64,000 nt of DNA, taken from contig NZ_JAHEVJ010000002.1 of NCBI RefSeq assembly GCF_018599245.1, positions 1 to 64,000 on the forward strand, given 5' to 3'. Shown one piece after another: positions 8,683-16,108 of the stretch. The translations under genes were made by a program, and so were the position numbers. The first letter of the stretch is position 1. Each line of letters begins with the position of its first letter. Source of the stretch: Aliiroseovarius lamellibrachiae. GTDB taxonomy: Bacteria > Pseudomonadota > Alphaproteobacteria > Rhodobacterales > Rhodobacteraceae. Below the pieces are notes generated by a model. That model saw only the letters and a program-made list of their open reading frames with translations. It made no database searches and was not told the DNA's origin.

Positions 8683-9510
8683 ATGCGATACGAAGACCGG
8701 CTTTTGCGGGTGTTGAATTACATTCACGACAATCCAAATGGGGACCTGTCGCTGGACAATTTGGCAGATGTCGCCGCGATGTCGCGGTTTCACTGGCATC
8801 GTGTGTTTCATGCGATGACAGGTGAGACATGCGCGCAGGCGGTGCGCCGGATGCGGTTGCACCGGGCGGCGGGGCGGATTGTGCGTGAGGATACGCCGAT
8901 TGATCAGATCGCCAAGGCTTGTGGTTATGCCAATCCGCGCAGCTTTGGCCAAACATTCCGGTCCAGTTATGGCCTGAGCCCAACTGCGTTTCGTTCTGCT
9001 GGCATAATTGATGCGCCAGCGCTTTTGCAACGAGAAGGAAGACATGAAATGCATACAATAGAAATCCGCGACATGCCCGCCCGCACCTTGATTGGGGTGC
9101 CGCATAAAGGCGCCTATATGGAAATCGGGAAAAGCTTTGAAAAAATGGGCGCGATGATTGCGGCGCGCGGTCTGTGGCCCCAATGTGGCCCCGTTTTGGG
9201 TGTGTATTATGATGATCCCGCAGCCGTGGCTGAGGCAGATTTACGCAGTTTTGCAGGTGCTGATTGGCGCGGGAATGACGCCCCGGAAGGATTTGACAGT
9301 GTTGAACTGGCGGCCGGGAAAATGGCGGTTCTGACCTATAAAGGCCCCTATGCGATGATCAAATCCGCCTATGACAAGCTCTATGGCGAGTGGTTGCCGC
9401 AGTCTGGCCAAACCCCCGCAGATGCCCCGTGTTATGAGGTGTATCTGAATGATCCGCGTGAGACAGCACCAGAAGACCTGTTGACGGAAATCTGCATGCC
9501 ATTGGCTTAA
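8683..9510 (+). CDS. AraC-family regulator with GyrI-like effector domain
   Basis: 275 residues: an N-terminal AraC-type double helix-turn-helix (about residues 5-105; LSLDNLADVAAMSRFHWHRVFHAMTGET and a second helix pair with GYANPRSFGQTFR), then a GyrI-like/AraC effector-binding domain (about 120-275) beginning near the IEIRDMPARTLIGV strand. Proteins of this build act as drug- or small-molecule-responsive activators. Start at ATG 8683 is preceded by AAGGAC; codons upstream give unconserved sequence. Target genes are not evident; accA is divergent but is a housekeeping gene. Confidence 0.88.
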   Translation: MRYEDRLLRVLNYIHDNPNGDLSLDNLADVAAMSRFHWHRVFHAMTGETCAQAVRRMRLHRAAGRIVREDTPIDQIAKACGYANPRSFGQTFRSSYGLSPTAFRSAGIIDAPALLQREGRHEMHTIEIRDMPARTLIGVPHKGAYMEIGKSFEKMGAMIAARGLWPQCGPVLGVYYDDPAAVAEADLRSFAGADWRGNDAPEGFDSVELAAGKMAVLTYKGPYAMIKSAYDKLYGEWLPQSGQTPADAPCYEVYLNDPRETAPEDLLTEICMPLA

Positions 9511-9526
9511 GGGGACATCCGAATTA

Positions 9527-9551
9527 TGTGGCGGGATTGGCACCCGCCACA
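9527..9551. terminator. Convergent stem-loop
   Basis: A 9-bp perfect stem (TGTGGCGGG with CCCGCCACA) with a 7-base loop lies between the AraC-type gene and the convergent periplasmic protein gene. Flanking T-runs are weak on both strands. Confidence 0.55.
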
Positions 9552-9557
9552 TTCAGT

Positions 9558-9977
9558 TTACATCGCTGACGCAAGCTCGATCAGTTTGGCAAACTGTTCA
9601 GGGCGCAACACTTCACGCCAATGGTCGGTGCAATTCGACCGCATCATCACAAGCTTTACTTCGTTGGCTCCGATTTTGTCTGCCAAGGCTTGCCGGGCGT
9701 CCACAGGTGCTCCATTGACAATCGCGGCCCTCATTTCCGCGCGCAATGCCACGGTTTCATCCTCAAGCGCTTTGCGGTGGGCCGGCATCGTTGCCACCCA
9801 GTTTTTCACATCTTCTTTCTGTGTGGCATCCAACCCAATGACATCTTGGTTTTTGTTCAGAATGCCCGTTAGGCGGATGACGGGCGCAGATAGTCCGGTT
9901 TTTGCTGGATTGGATTGTGCAAACACTGGGGCCGCCAGAACGGTTGCCAAAGCAGCGGCATAGAAAAACAATTTCAT
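9558..9977 (-). CDS. Small exported protein, CpxP/Spy-like (hypothetical)
   Basis: 139 residues. Starts with a clean Sec signal (MKLFFYAAALATVLAAPVFA, cut after AQ or FA), followed by a mostly helical, charged domain. A segment with LDATQKEDVKNWVATMPAHRKALEDETVALRAEM split over two helices resembles the LTxxQ-containing helices of Spy/CpxP-type periplasmic proteins, and a single cysteine is present in RSNCTDHW. Start chosen at the signal peptide; an upstream start would add 17 polar residues in front of it. Function unproven. Confidence 0.65.
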   Translation of the reverse strand: MKLFFYAAALATVLAAPVFAQSNPAKTGLSAPVIRLTGILNKNQDVIGLDATQKEDVKNWVATMPAHRKALEDETVALRAEMRAAIVNGAPVDARQALADKIGANEVKLVMMRSNCTDHWREVLRPEQFAKLIELASAM

Positions 9978-10078
9978 TGTGACCTCGTTGGTATGAGGCG
10001 TCCCTTTGGTGGTGGATGTCGTCATCATCCAAAGCCACAGTATGAAACAAATTCACAAAGCGATATGCGACAAGTTGT

Positions 10079-10110
10079 GCAAAAAAAAAGGCCCCGCACT
10101 TGGCGGGGCC
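10079..10110 (-). terminator. Terminator of mcl1
   Basis: Read on the minus strand, an 8-bp GC stem (GGCCCCGC with GCGGGGCC, loop of 5) is followed by a run of T residues (the A-run at 10079-10089 on the plus strand). A textbook intrinsic terminator just downstream of mcl1. Confidence 0.9.
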
Positions 10111-10128
10111 AGGTCGGGGTGTAATGCT

Positions 10129-11088
10129 TTACGAGCTGGCGATCAGCTCTGCTTGGGCGACAATCACCTCGGCTTGTTTGATCGATGCGATATCCACCAA
10201 ACGCCCCTTATAGACGGTGGCGCCTTCGCCATTTGCTTTGGCGGTTTCCATCGCGGCAAGGATCTCTTTTGCCTCAGCGACGGCCTCATCAGAGGGGGTG
10301 AACACCTCATTTGCCAATGCGATTTGCTTTGGATGGATTGCCCATTTTCCGACCATACCCAAAGTGGCAGAGCGTTTGGATTGGGCGATGTACCCTTCGT
10401 CATCTGAGAAATCGCCGAACGGGCCATCAACGGGCAGAACGCCATGTGTGCGACAGGCGGCGACGATGGCGGTTTGTGCCCAGTGCCATGGGTCTGACCA
10501 GTGTTTTTCACCGTCGCGCAACATGTAATAGTTTTCCTGCGTGCCGCCAATTCCGGTGGTTTGCATACCCATCGAGGCGGCGAAATCCGCAGCCCCCAAA
10601 GACATGGCTTGAAGACGGGGGGACGAAGCTGCGATGGCTTCTACGTGGGCAATACCGGCGGCCGATTCAATGATCACCTCAAAGCTGATTTGCTTGGTGC
10701 GCCCTTTGGCGCGTTCAATCGCGGTGACCAGCGCGTCAACGGCATACACGTCCTCTGCGCAACCGACTTTTGGGATCATGATCTGATCAAGGCGCTCGCC
10801 TGCTTGTTCCAGCAAATCCACCACGTCGCGGTACCAATAAGGGGTGTCCAGGCCGTTGATCCGAACGGACACATATTTGTTGCCCCAGTCGATGGTGTTG
10901 ATGGCTTCAATGGCGTTGGCGCGGGCCATGTCTTTGTCGGAGGGGGCCACCGAATCCTCAAGATCGATATTGATCACATCCGCAGCGGAGGTTGCCATTT
11001 TGGCAAACAGCTTGGTGTTTGAGGCTGGTCCGAACAGTTGGCAACGGTTGGGACGGGCTGGGGCGGCGGGTTGGATACGGAAGGACAT
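10129..11088 (-). CDS. mcl1: L-malyl-CoA/beta-methylmalyl-CoA lyase
   Basis: HpcH/HpaI aldolase-fold enzyme that cleaves beta-methylmalyl-CoA to glyoxylate and propionyl-CoA and L-malyl-CoA to acetyl-CoA and glyoxylate, in the ethylmalonyl-CoA pathway. 319 residues, matching the Rhodobacter enzyme's size. Visible motifs: INIDLEDSVAPSDK (metal and CoA site), VSVRINGLDTPYWYRD, IIESAAGIAHVEAIA with the metal-binding Glu, LGAADFAASMG with the metal-binding Asp, and GKWAIHPKQI. Divergent from the dgcN operon, sharing a 304-base control region. Confidence 0.92.
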   Translation of the reverse strand: MSFRIQPAAPARPNRCQLFGPASNTKLFAKMATSAADVINIDLEDSVAPSDKDMARANAIEAINTIDWGNKYVSVRINGLDTPYWYRDVVDLLEQAGERLDQIMIPKVGCAEDVYAVDALVTAIERAKGRTKQISFEVIIESAAGIAHVEAIAASSPRLQAMSLGAADFAASMGMQTTGIGGTQENYYMLRDGEKHWSDPWHWAQTAIVAACRTHGVLPVDGPFGDFSDDEGYIAQSKRSATLGMVGKWAIHPKQIALANEVFTPSDEAVAEAKEILAAMETAKANGEGATVYKGRLVDIASIKQAEVIVAQAELIASS

Positions 11089-11109
11089 AGGGGCGCCTTT
11101 GTAATGAAG

Positions 11110-11281
11110 TTGCGATTTTCTTGCGCATATCGTTATGAAATTGCGTGGCGGTGCGCAAGGAAATTCTGCACTTGCAGCATGAATGCCGCGCGGCGGCGTG
11201 GATGGTAAGGGATTCTTGCGTGCAGCCCATCATGACAGGAGAAAGTTGCGCCAAATCGCCAATGTGGCGGAATAACTTGCG
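11110..11281. promoter_or_regulatory. Divergent mcl1/dgcN control region with seven TTGCG motifs
   Basis: The 304-base gap between mcl1 and dgcN holds no gene. TTGCG occurs on the plus strand at 11110, 11121, 11141, 11216, 11246 and 11277, and once on the minus strand (CGCAA at 11154-11158). The sites at 11141 and 11154 form an inverted repeat with an 8-base spacer. Several spacings are near whole helical turns (11, 20, 31, 30, 31 bases). A regulator binding array is inferred; the protein is unknown. Confidence 0.45.
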
Positions 11282-11392
11282 ATAGTGTCGTGAAAAGTCG
11301 AAACTTCACAATGATTTTCGGTGATAGATCGTCAGAATGCCTGTTGAGACATGCAAACTACTTAACACTGAAGCGAGGAAAGGGCCTAGGCC

Positions 11393-12394
11393 ATGATTCA
11401 GACACCGTATCTTCTGTTCTTGGGCGATGCGCCCGATCAACTCGCTGTGAAAGTGGCGCAGGGCATCAAAGATTGGCGCCCGGAAAACGCCGTTGGCCAG
11501 TTCCGTATGGACGGCTGTCAGGCGGATTTGGGTTTGGCCGATATGACGCTGGCCGAGGCAAAAGCCGCTGGTGCCAAGACGCTGGTGATTGGCGTGGCCA
11601 ACCGTGGCGGTTTGATCTCGAAGGCTTGGAAAAAGGTTCTGGTGATGGCGCTGGAAGAAGGGTTTGATCTTGCGTCTGGCCTGCACAATCTTCTGACCGA
11701 AGAAGCGGATCTTGTGGCCGTTGCCGAAGCCACGGGTCAGGCCTTGCATGATGTGCGCGTACCAGAAGTGGATTACCCGATTGCCAACGGTAAAAAACGC
11801 ACGGGCAAACGGTGTCTGGCGGTTGGGACCGATTGTTCGGTTGGCAAAATGTACACCGCATTGGCGATGGACAAAGAGATGCGCGAGCGTGGCATGAAGT
11901 CGACGTTCCGTGCAACCGGCCAAACCGGCATCCTGATCACCGGGGACGGTGTGCCGCTTGACGCGGTGGTTGCCGATTTCATGGCGGGCTCGGTGGAGTA
12001 TATCTCGCCGGACAATGACGATGACCACTGGGATTTGATCGAAGGGCAGGGCAGCTTGTTCCATGTGTCCTATTCGGGTGTGACGATGGCGTTGATCCAC
12101 GGTGGCCAGCCGGACGCGTTGATCCTGTCGCATGAACCGACCCGCGAACATATGCGCGGCTTGCCGGACTATCAGCAGCCATCGTTGGAAGCGCTACGCG
12201 ATACCGCGCTGGGCCTTGCAAAAGTGGCAAACCCCGATTGCAAAGTGGTGGGTGTTTCGGTGAACACTCAGCACATGTCAGAAGCAGATGCGCTGGGCTA
12301 TTTGGCTGAGATTGAAGCTGACATGGGCCTGCCGGCCACGGATCCGTTCCGTTTCGGGGCGACGAAGCTGGTGGATGCGCTTGCAGCTCTGTAA
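11393..12394 (+). CDS. dgcN: DUF1611 protein, probable D-glutamate N-acetyltransferase DgcN
   Basis: 333 residues of the DUF1611 family. The C-terminal two-thirds has a P-loop-like segment VGTDCSVGKMYTALAM (near residue 145), TFRATGQTGILITG, and a conserved EGQGSLFHVSYSGVTMALIHG block. DUF1611 proteins next to an enolase-superfamily racemase were described in marine bacteria as DgcN, which acetylates D-glutamate, with DgcA racemising N-acetyl-D-glutamate to the L form. Here the same pair occurs in order, which supports the call. GCGAGGAAAGG precedes the ATG. First gene of a three-gene operon. Confidence 0.83.
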   Translation: MIQTPYLLFLGDAPDQLAVKVAQGIKDWRPENAVGQFRMDGCQADLGLADMTLAEAKAAGAKTLVIGVANRGGLISKAWKKVLVMALEEGFDLASGLHNLLTEEADLVAVAEATGQALHDVRVPEVDYPIANGKKRTGKRCLAVGTDCSVGKMYTALAMDKEMRERGMKSTFRATGQTGILITGDGVPLDAVVADFMAGSVEYISPDNDDDHWDLIEGQGSLFHVSYSGVTMALIHGGQPDALILSHEPTREHMRGLPDYQQPSLEALRDTALGLAKVANPDCKVVGVSVNTQHMSEADALGYLAEIEADMGLPATDPFRFGATKLVDALAAL

Positions 12395-12414
12395 GTTGAA
12401 ATAGAAACCGTTCG

Positions 12415-12467
12415 TCGGGGGCTTTTGTGGGAGCCTCCGGCGGGGATATTTTTGACAAGAAAAAACG
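12415..12467 (+). repeat. Roseobacter-type intergenic repeat, copy 1
   Basis: A hairpin (GGGGGCT with AGCCTCC) followed by GATATTTTTGACAAGAAAAA sits between dgcN and dgcA, ending a few bases before the dgcA start. A closely similar sequence lies at 16053-16108 on the other strand. From general familiarity, this kind of GC hairpin plus GATATTTTTGGCAAGA tail is scattered through Rhodobacterales intergenic DNA. Confidence 0.6.
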
Positions 12468-12478
12468 AGGTCGGGCGC

Positions 12479-13444
12479 TTGGAAATCTCAGTCACTCCGG
12501 ATGTGTTTAAGCTGGCGCAGGTGTTCACTATTTCACGCGGATCGCGCACGGAAGCCAAAGTGCTGACGGTGCGGGTCGAAGATGGGGATCACCAAGGCTG
12601 GGGCGAATGTGTGCCTTATGCGCGCTATGACGAGACGCTGGAAAGCGTGACGGATGAGATTATGGGCTTGCCCCGCGATGTCACCCGAGAGGCGCTCTAT
12701 GGTTTGCTGCCGGCTGGGGCTGCGCGCAATGCCGTTGATTGTGCACTTTGGGATCTGGAAGCCAAGCGCGCGGGCAAGCGGGTTTGGGAGTTGGCGGGGT
12801 TGACTGTACCAGGCCCAGAAATCACCGCCTATACGTTGTCCTTGGCAGAACCTGCTGAAATGCAGGCGCAAGCTGCGAAAAACGCGCATCGGCCGCTGCT
12901 GAAAATCAAGCTTGGCACGCCTGATGATATGCCCCGTTTGGAGGCCGTTCGTGCCGGTGCGCCAAAATCCCGGATCATCATTGATGCCAACGAAGGGTGG
13001 TCTGCAGAGGTTTACGCCGATCTTGCCCCACATTTGGTGCGCTTGGGGGTGGATCTTGTGGAGCAGCCTCTGCCTGCTGGTGACGATGATGCGCTGATTG
13101 GCATGGATCGGCCTGTGCCGGTTTGTGCTGACGAAAGCTGTCATGACCGGACGAGCCTGCCCAAGCTCAAGGGTAAATATGATGTTGTGAACATCAAGCT
13201 GGATAAAACCGGCGGCTTGACCGAGGCGTTGCGCCTGCGCGATGCGGCGCTGGCTGAGGGCTATCAGGTCATGGTTGGCTGTATGGTCGGATCATCCCTT
13301 GCGATGGCCCCCGCGACACTTGTTGCGCAGGGGGCGTTGGTGACAGACCTTGACGGGCCGCTTCTTCTGGCCGAAGACCGTGACCAACCGTTGGACTTTG
13401 ACGCAGATGGCGTACACCCACCCATCGCAGCACTTTGGGGCTAA
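12479..13444 (+). CDS. dgcA: Enolase-superfamily racemase, probable N-acetyl-D-glutamate racemase DgcA
   Basis: Dipeptide-epimerase-like member of the enolase superfamily. With a TTG start at 12479 the protein has 321 residues and all catalytic residues: K142-x-K144 (KIK), D169 (IIDANEG), E195 (VEQPL), D218 (CADES) and K240 (NIKLDKTGG). In the DgcN-DgcA pathway it converts N-acetyl-D-glutamate to N-acetyl-L-glutamate. No ATG is available near the N-terminus; TTG with GAGG about 9 bases upstream begins at MEISV, the expected family start, while TTG 12425 lies inside the repeat element. Called epimerase of L-Ala-D/L-Glu in many annotations. Confidence 0.8.
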   Translation: MEISVTPDVFKLAQVFTISRGSRTEAKVLTVRVEDGDHQGWGECVPYARYDETLESVTDEIMGLPRDVTREALYGLLPAGAARNAVDCALWDLEAKRAGKRVWELAGLTVPGPEITAYTLSLAEPAEMQAQAAKNAHRPLLKIKLGTPDDMPRLEAVRAGAPKSRIIIDANEGWSAEVYADLAPHLVRLGVDLVEQPLPAGDDDALIGMDRPVPVCADESCHDRTSLPKLKGKYDVVNIKLDKTGGLTEALRLRDAALAEGYQVMVGCMVGSSLAMAPATLVAQGALVTDLDGPLLLAEDRDQPLDFDADGVHPPIAALWG

Positions 13445-13454
13445 GGAGAGATTG

Positions 13455-14309
13455 ATGACCCGTACCGTTTACGTAAATGGCGAATACTTGCCGGAAAATG
13501 CCGCGACTGTTTCGATCTTTGATCGGGGCTTTTTGTTTGCGGATGCGGTTTACGAAGTGACCAGTGTTCTGGGCGGAAAGCTGATTGATTTTGACGGCCA
13601 CGCCGTGCGTTTGCAACGGTCGTTGACTGAGCTTGGCATGGAAAACCCCATTTCCAAGGAGGACCTGCTGGCGGTTCACCGCGAGCTGGTGCGCGCCAAT
13701 GAGATCGAGGAGGGTTTGGTTTATCTGCAAATCTCACGCGGCGCTGACAGCGACCGTGACTTTGTATTCCCAGATCCTGAAAAGGTGAAACCGACGGTGG
13801 TGCTGTTCACACAGAACAAACCGGGTTTGGCGGCGAATGTGAAGCCGGTCAAAGTGATTTCGGTCGATGACATCCGCTGGGGTCGTCGCGACATTAAAAC
13901 CGTTCAGCTGTTGTTCCCGTCGATGGGCAAAATGATGGCGAAGGCGGCTGGGGCTGATGACGCATGGCTGGTCGAAGACGGCTATGTGACCGAAGGCACC
14001 TCAAACAACGCGTATATCGTCAAAGGCGGTAAAATCATCACCCGCGCCCTGTCCAACGACATCCTGCATGGCATCACCCGCGCCGCGGTCCTGCGCTTTG
14101 CGCGTGAGGCCCAGATGGAAGTGGAAGAGCGCAATTTTACCATCGCAGAAGCACAAGAGGCGGATGAGGCGTTCTTTACCTCTGCCTCGGCCTTTGTAAT
14201 GCCGGTGGTGGAAGTGGATGGGGTGCAGGTTGGCACAGGCAAGCCCGGCCCAGTCATGACACGTCTGCGCGAGATTTATCTGGAAGAGAGCCTGAAAAAG
14301 GCGGAGTGA
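13455..14309 (+). CDS. dat: D-amino acid aminotransferase (class IV, PLP)
   Basis: 284 residues of the fold-type IV aminotransferases. Key features: VYVNGEYLPENAATVSIFDRG split at the N-terminus, the catalytic Lys148 in DIKTVQLL, and the TEGTSNN phosphate-binding loop. The enzyme swaps amino groups between D-amino acids and 2-oxo acids, with D-glutamate/2-oxoglutarate as a usual pair. AAGGAGAG precedes the ATG, 10 bases after dgcA. The context suggests that it collects nitrogen from D-amino acids into D-glutamate, which DgcN and DgcA would convert to the L form. A branched-chain aminotransferase activity cannot be excluded. Confidence 0.88.
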   Translation: MTRTVYVNGEYLPENAATVSIFDRGFLFADAVYEVTSVLGGKLIDFDGHAVRLQRSLTELGMENPISKEDLLAVHRELVRANEIEEGLVYLQISRGADSDRDFVFPDPEKVKPTVVLFTQNKPGLAANVKPVKVISVDDIRWGRRDIKTVQLLFPSMGKMMAKAAGADDAWLVEDGYVTEGTSNNAYIVKGGKIITRALSNDILHGITRAAVLRFAREAQMEVEERNFTIAEAQEADEAFFTSASAFVMPVVEVDGVQVGTGKPGPVMTRLREIYLEESLKKAE

Positions 14310-14330
14310 TCTACTTGGATGTTTAGATGT

Positions 14331-14360
14331 CATAACCCTGCGAGGAATCGCAGGGTTATG
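14331..14360. terminator. Perfect 12-bp hairpin between convergent genes
   Basis: CATAACCCTGCG and CGCAGGGTTATG form a perfect 12-bp stem around a 6-base loop, between dat and the convergent yccF-like gene. It lacks a T-run on the plus side; it probably ends transcription from one or both sides. Confidence 0.65.
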
Positions 14361-14374
14361 CTGATAACACTTAA

Positions 14375-14848
14375 TCAGGCATTTTCGCGGATTGCAGCCA
14401 GTTGATCTTGTGCATTTGACTGTCTCGCAGCTTGAGCCAATTCCTTTGTTACAACGCGACGTCCAACGGGCCAAAGCGAAATTCCAGCCAGCTTGAAAGC
14501 CTGGATACCGAACGGGATGCCAATAATGGTGATGCAGTTCAAAATCCCGGCAAAGATGTAAAGCACACATAGCGACCAGCCAAAAGTTAGCAGCCAAACG
14601 ATATTTGCAATAAAGCCAATCGTACCTGTTGCCGCGGTTGTCTTGGAAAGTTCTTTTCTGTCTAACTCGCGCACATGAACAACGTCTTTCCCAAATGGGA
14701 AGGCGCTCATCTTAGCCATCTCAAGAGCAGCTCGTGTCACAGGGAGGCCGATAATACTGATGGCGAAAATTACGGCGCCGATCAGCCAGTAGAGTGCAAT
14801 GACTGCACCACCTAAAATAAACCAAATTGCGTTTCCAGCAAATCTCAT
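14375..14848 (-). CDS. yccF: YccF-domain inner membrane protein
   Basis: 157 residues with two homologous hydrophobic units, each a helix pair ending in a IIGLPVTRAALEMA / IIGIPFGIQAFKLA type motif; this duplicated IIG(L/I)P pattern defines the YccF domain. Four predicted membrane helices. E. coli YccF is an inner membrane protein of unclear function. The polar C-terminal tail of about 20 residues is rich in A and Q. Isolated on the minus strand; no functional inference from neighbours. Confidence 0.82.
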   Translation of the reverse strand: MRFAGNAIWFILGGAVIALYWLIGAVIFAISIIGLPVTRAALEMAKMSAFPFGKDVVHVRELDRKELSKTTAATGTIGFIANIVWLLTFGWSLCVLYIFAGILNCITIIGIPFGIQAFKLAGISLWPVGRRVVTKELAQAARQSNAQDQLAAIRENA

Positions 14849-14922
14849 AAATCACCCAATAATTGAAAATTTCAACCATTGGTTAAGTCTCGATTTGTGG
14901 CTGTGTCAAGTAATATTGGTGT

Positions 14923-15384
14923 TTAGAAAGCCTGAGTTGAGGTTTCTGTACTGAGATGGCGCACCAACCCACCCACCGTCAGATCCTCAATCCCTTCCGG
15001 TGAACCACGCCCAATGCGCGCAATGATCCGGGGTAGAACCTCGGCAAACAACTCCTCAAGATCCAACATCAGATCGTTGATCACATGATCTGTGGGGCGC
15101 AACGGAAGCGGGTGGTTGGGGGACGAGCAGGTCGTCTGTATCTCTTCATAAACGGCACGCGCCACATCGGCATCCACTTCAGGCAACGCGGCGAGAAAAC
15201 TGGAAAAATCCTCGCCTTCACGGTCGCGGTACACCGCGAGCATTTTTTGCCCACCGTTCCAGATTGACACGCCCATCATCACCGCCCCACCAAGGGCAAA
15301 TATGCCCAGTAAGGGATGGATCATAAATCCGGCCGCAACGGACACGCCCGCCGTGGCCAACATAAGTAATGTGGCGCGGTTCAC
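14923..15384 (-). CDS. Conserved hypothetical membrane-anchored protein
   Basis: 153 residues, family not recognised. Two adjacent hydrophobic helices at about residues 4-20 and 25-43 form an N-terminal hairpin, followed by a soluble, acidic helical domain (about 50-150) with conserved-looking DLEELFAEVLPRIIARIGRG. The start codon overlaps the DUF1244 stop by four bases, so the two are probably cotranslated. No function assigned. Confidence 0.6.
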   Translation of the reverse strand: MNRATLLMLATAGVSVAAGFMIHPLLGIFALGGAVMMGVSIWNGGQKMLAVYRDREGEDFSSFLAALPEVDADVARAVYEEIQTTCSSPNHPLPLRPTDHVINDLMLDLEELFAEVLPRIIARIGRGSPEGIEDLTVGGLVRHLSTETSTQAF

Positions 15385-15698
15385 GGTTTCTCTTCACCCA
15401 CGTTCTCAGAGAATGCGACTTTGAACTCAGCCTGCTTCTCGGCGCTGGCATCTGTCTGATAATTGGCTTTCCATGCGTCCATGGTCATGCCGTAATAAAT
15501 CTCGCGCGCCTCGGTTTTGGTCATCTCAATTCCGCGCTCATTGGCGGCCTCTTGATACCAGCGCGACAGGCAGTTTCGGCAAAAACCGGCAAGGTTCATC
15601 ATGTCGATGTTCTGCACATCCGTGCGTTTTTCCATCAGATGTTCGCGCAAGGTGCGGAATGCGGCGGCTTCGATTTCGATACGGGTTTGGTCGTCCAT
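15381..15698 (-). CDS. DUF1244 family protein
   Basis: 105 residues. The whole length matches DUF1244: an EAAAFRTLREHL helix and the strongly conserved MNLAGFCRNCLSRWYQEAA centre with two cysteines four residues apart, followed by AREIYYGM. Start at the second of two tandem ATGs because GGAG then sits about 6 bases upstream; the first ATG (15701) would add one methionine. Family function unknown. Between a tautomerase-like gene and a membrane protein, all minus strand. Confidence 0.83.
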   Translation of the reverse strand: MDDQTRIEIEAAAFRTLREHLMEKRTDVQNIDMMNLAGFCRNCLSRWYQEAANERGIEMTKTEAREIYYGMTMDAWKANYQTDASAEKQAEFKVAFSENVGEEKP

Positions 15699-15710
15699 CA
15701 TGGGCTCCAA

Positions 15711-16043
15711 TTACATAAGGTCTTTGACATAGGACGGGCTGAGGTCGGCGACGTCAACCGACAGGCTGCCCACAGTTGGCAAATGCGCGCGCATGGTACG
15801 CAGGATCAGCTGCGCAAGCTCTGTCTTCACCCCATCCGCCCGCCCGGGCAACAGCTCAAGGCGTGCATGGGCAAAACTGTCCGGAAGGGTGCCGATCCGG
15901 TGGGCCTCACAACGACAACTGCGGATTTTCAAAGTTTCAGGATGCGGGATCGCGTCATGACCGGACAATGCTTCAAACACAGCCTCACACAGCGCGGACA
16001 TATCTGCGTCTGATCCAGAGTGTTCAATTCTTACATGGGGCAT
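15711..16043 (-). CDS. 5-carboxymethyl-2-hydroxymuconate isomerase-like tautomerase
   Basis: 110 residues. The N-terminus MPHVRIEHS is diagnostic of the CHM isomerase (HpaF) branch of the tautomerase superfamily, in which Pro2 becomes the N-terminal catalytic proline. The family acts in homoprotocatechuate degradation, but no other gene of that pathway is nearby, so the native substrate is uncertain. The start codon lies directly after the intergenic repeat at 16053-16108. DUF1244 follows with 12 bases between. Confidence 0.75.
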   Translation of the reverse strand: MPHVRIEHSGSDADMSALCEAVFEALSGHDAIPHPETLKIRSCRCEAHRIGTLPDSFAHARLELLPGRADGVKTELAQLILRTMRAHLPTVGSLSVDVADLSPSYVKDLM

Positions 16044-16052
16044 TTGCGCGCT

Positions 16053-16108
16053 CTTTTTCTTGCCAAAATATCTCGGGGTGAGACCGCAGGTCGAGGGGCG
16101 GCGCCCCT
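16053..16108 (-). repeat. Roseobacter-type intergenic repeat, copy 2
   Basis: On the minus strand: hairpin AGGGGC/GCCCCT (16094-16108), then GATATTTTGGCAAGAAAAAG (16053-16072), ending 9 bases before the tautomerase start. The tail matches copy 1 at 12446-12465 except for one missing T and one A/G change. The hairpin covers the stop codon of the upstream gene. Confidence 0.6.

Noticed and set aside
11089-11392. TTTGCAAA-type (PccR/RamB-like) sites upstream of mcl1
   Set aside because: I looked for the TTTGCAAA motif known for regulators of acetate/propionate pathways but found only TTGCG-type motifs, so no assignment was made.
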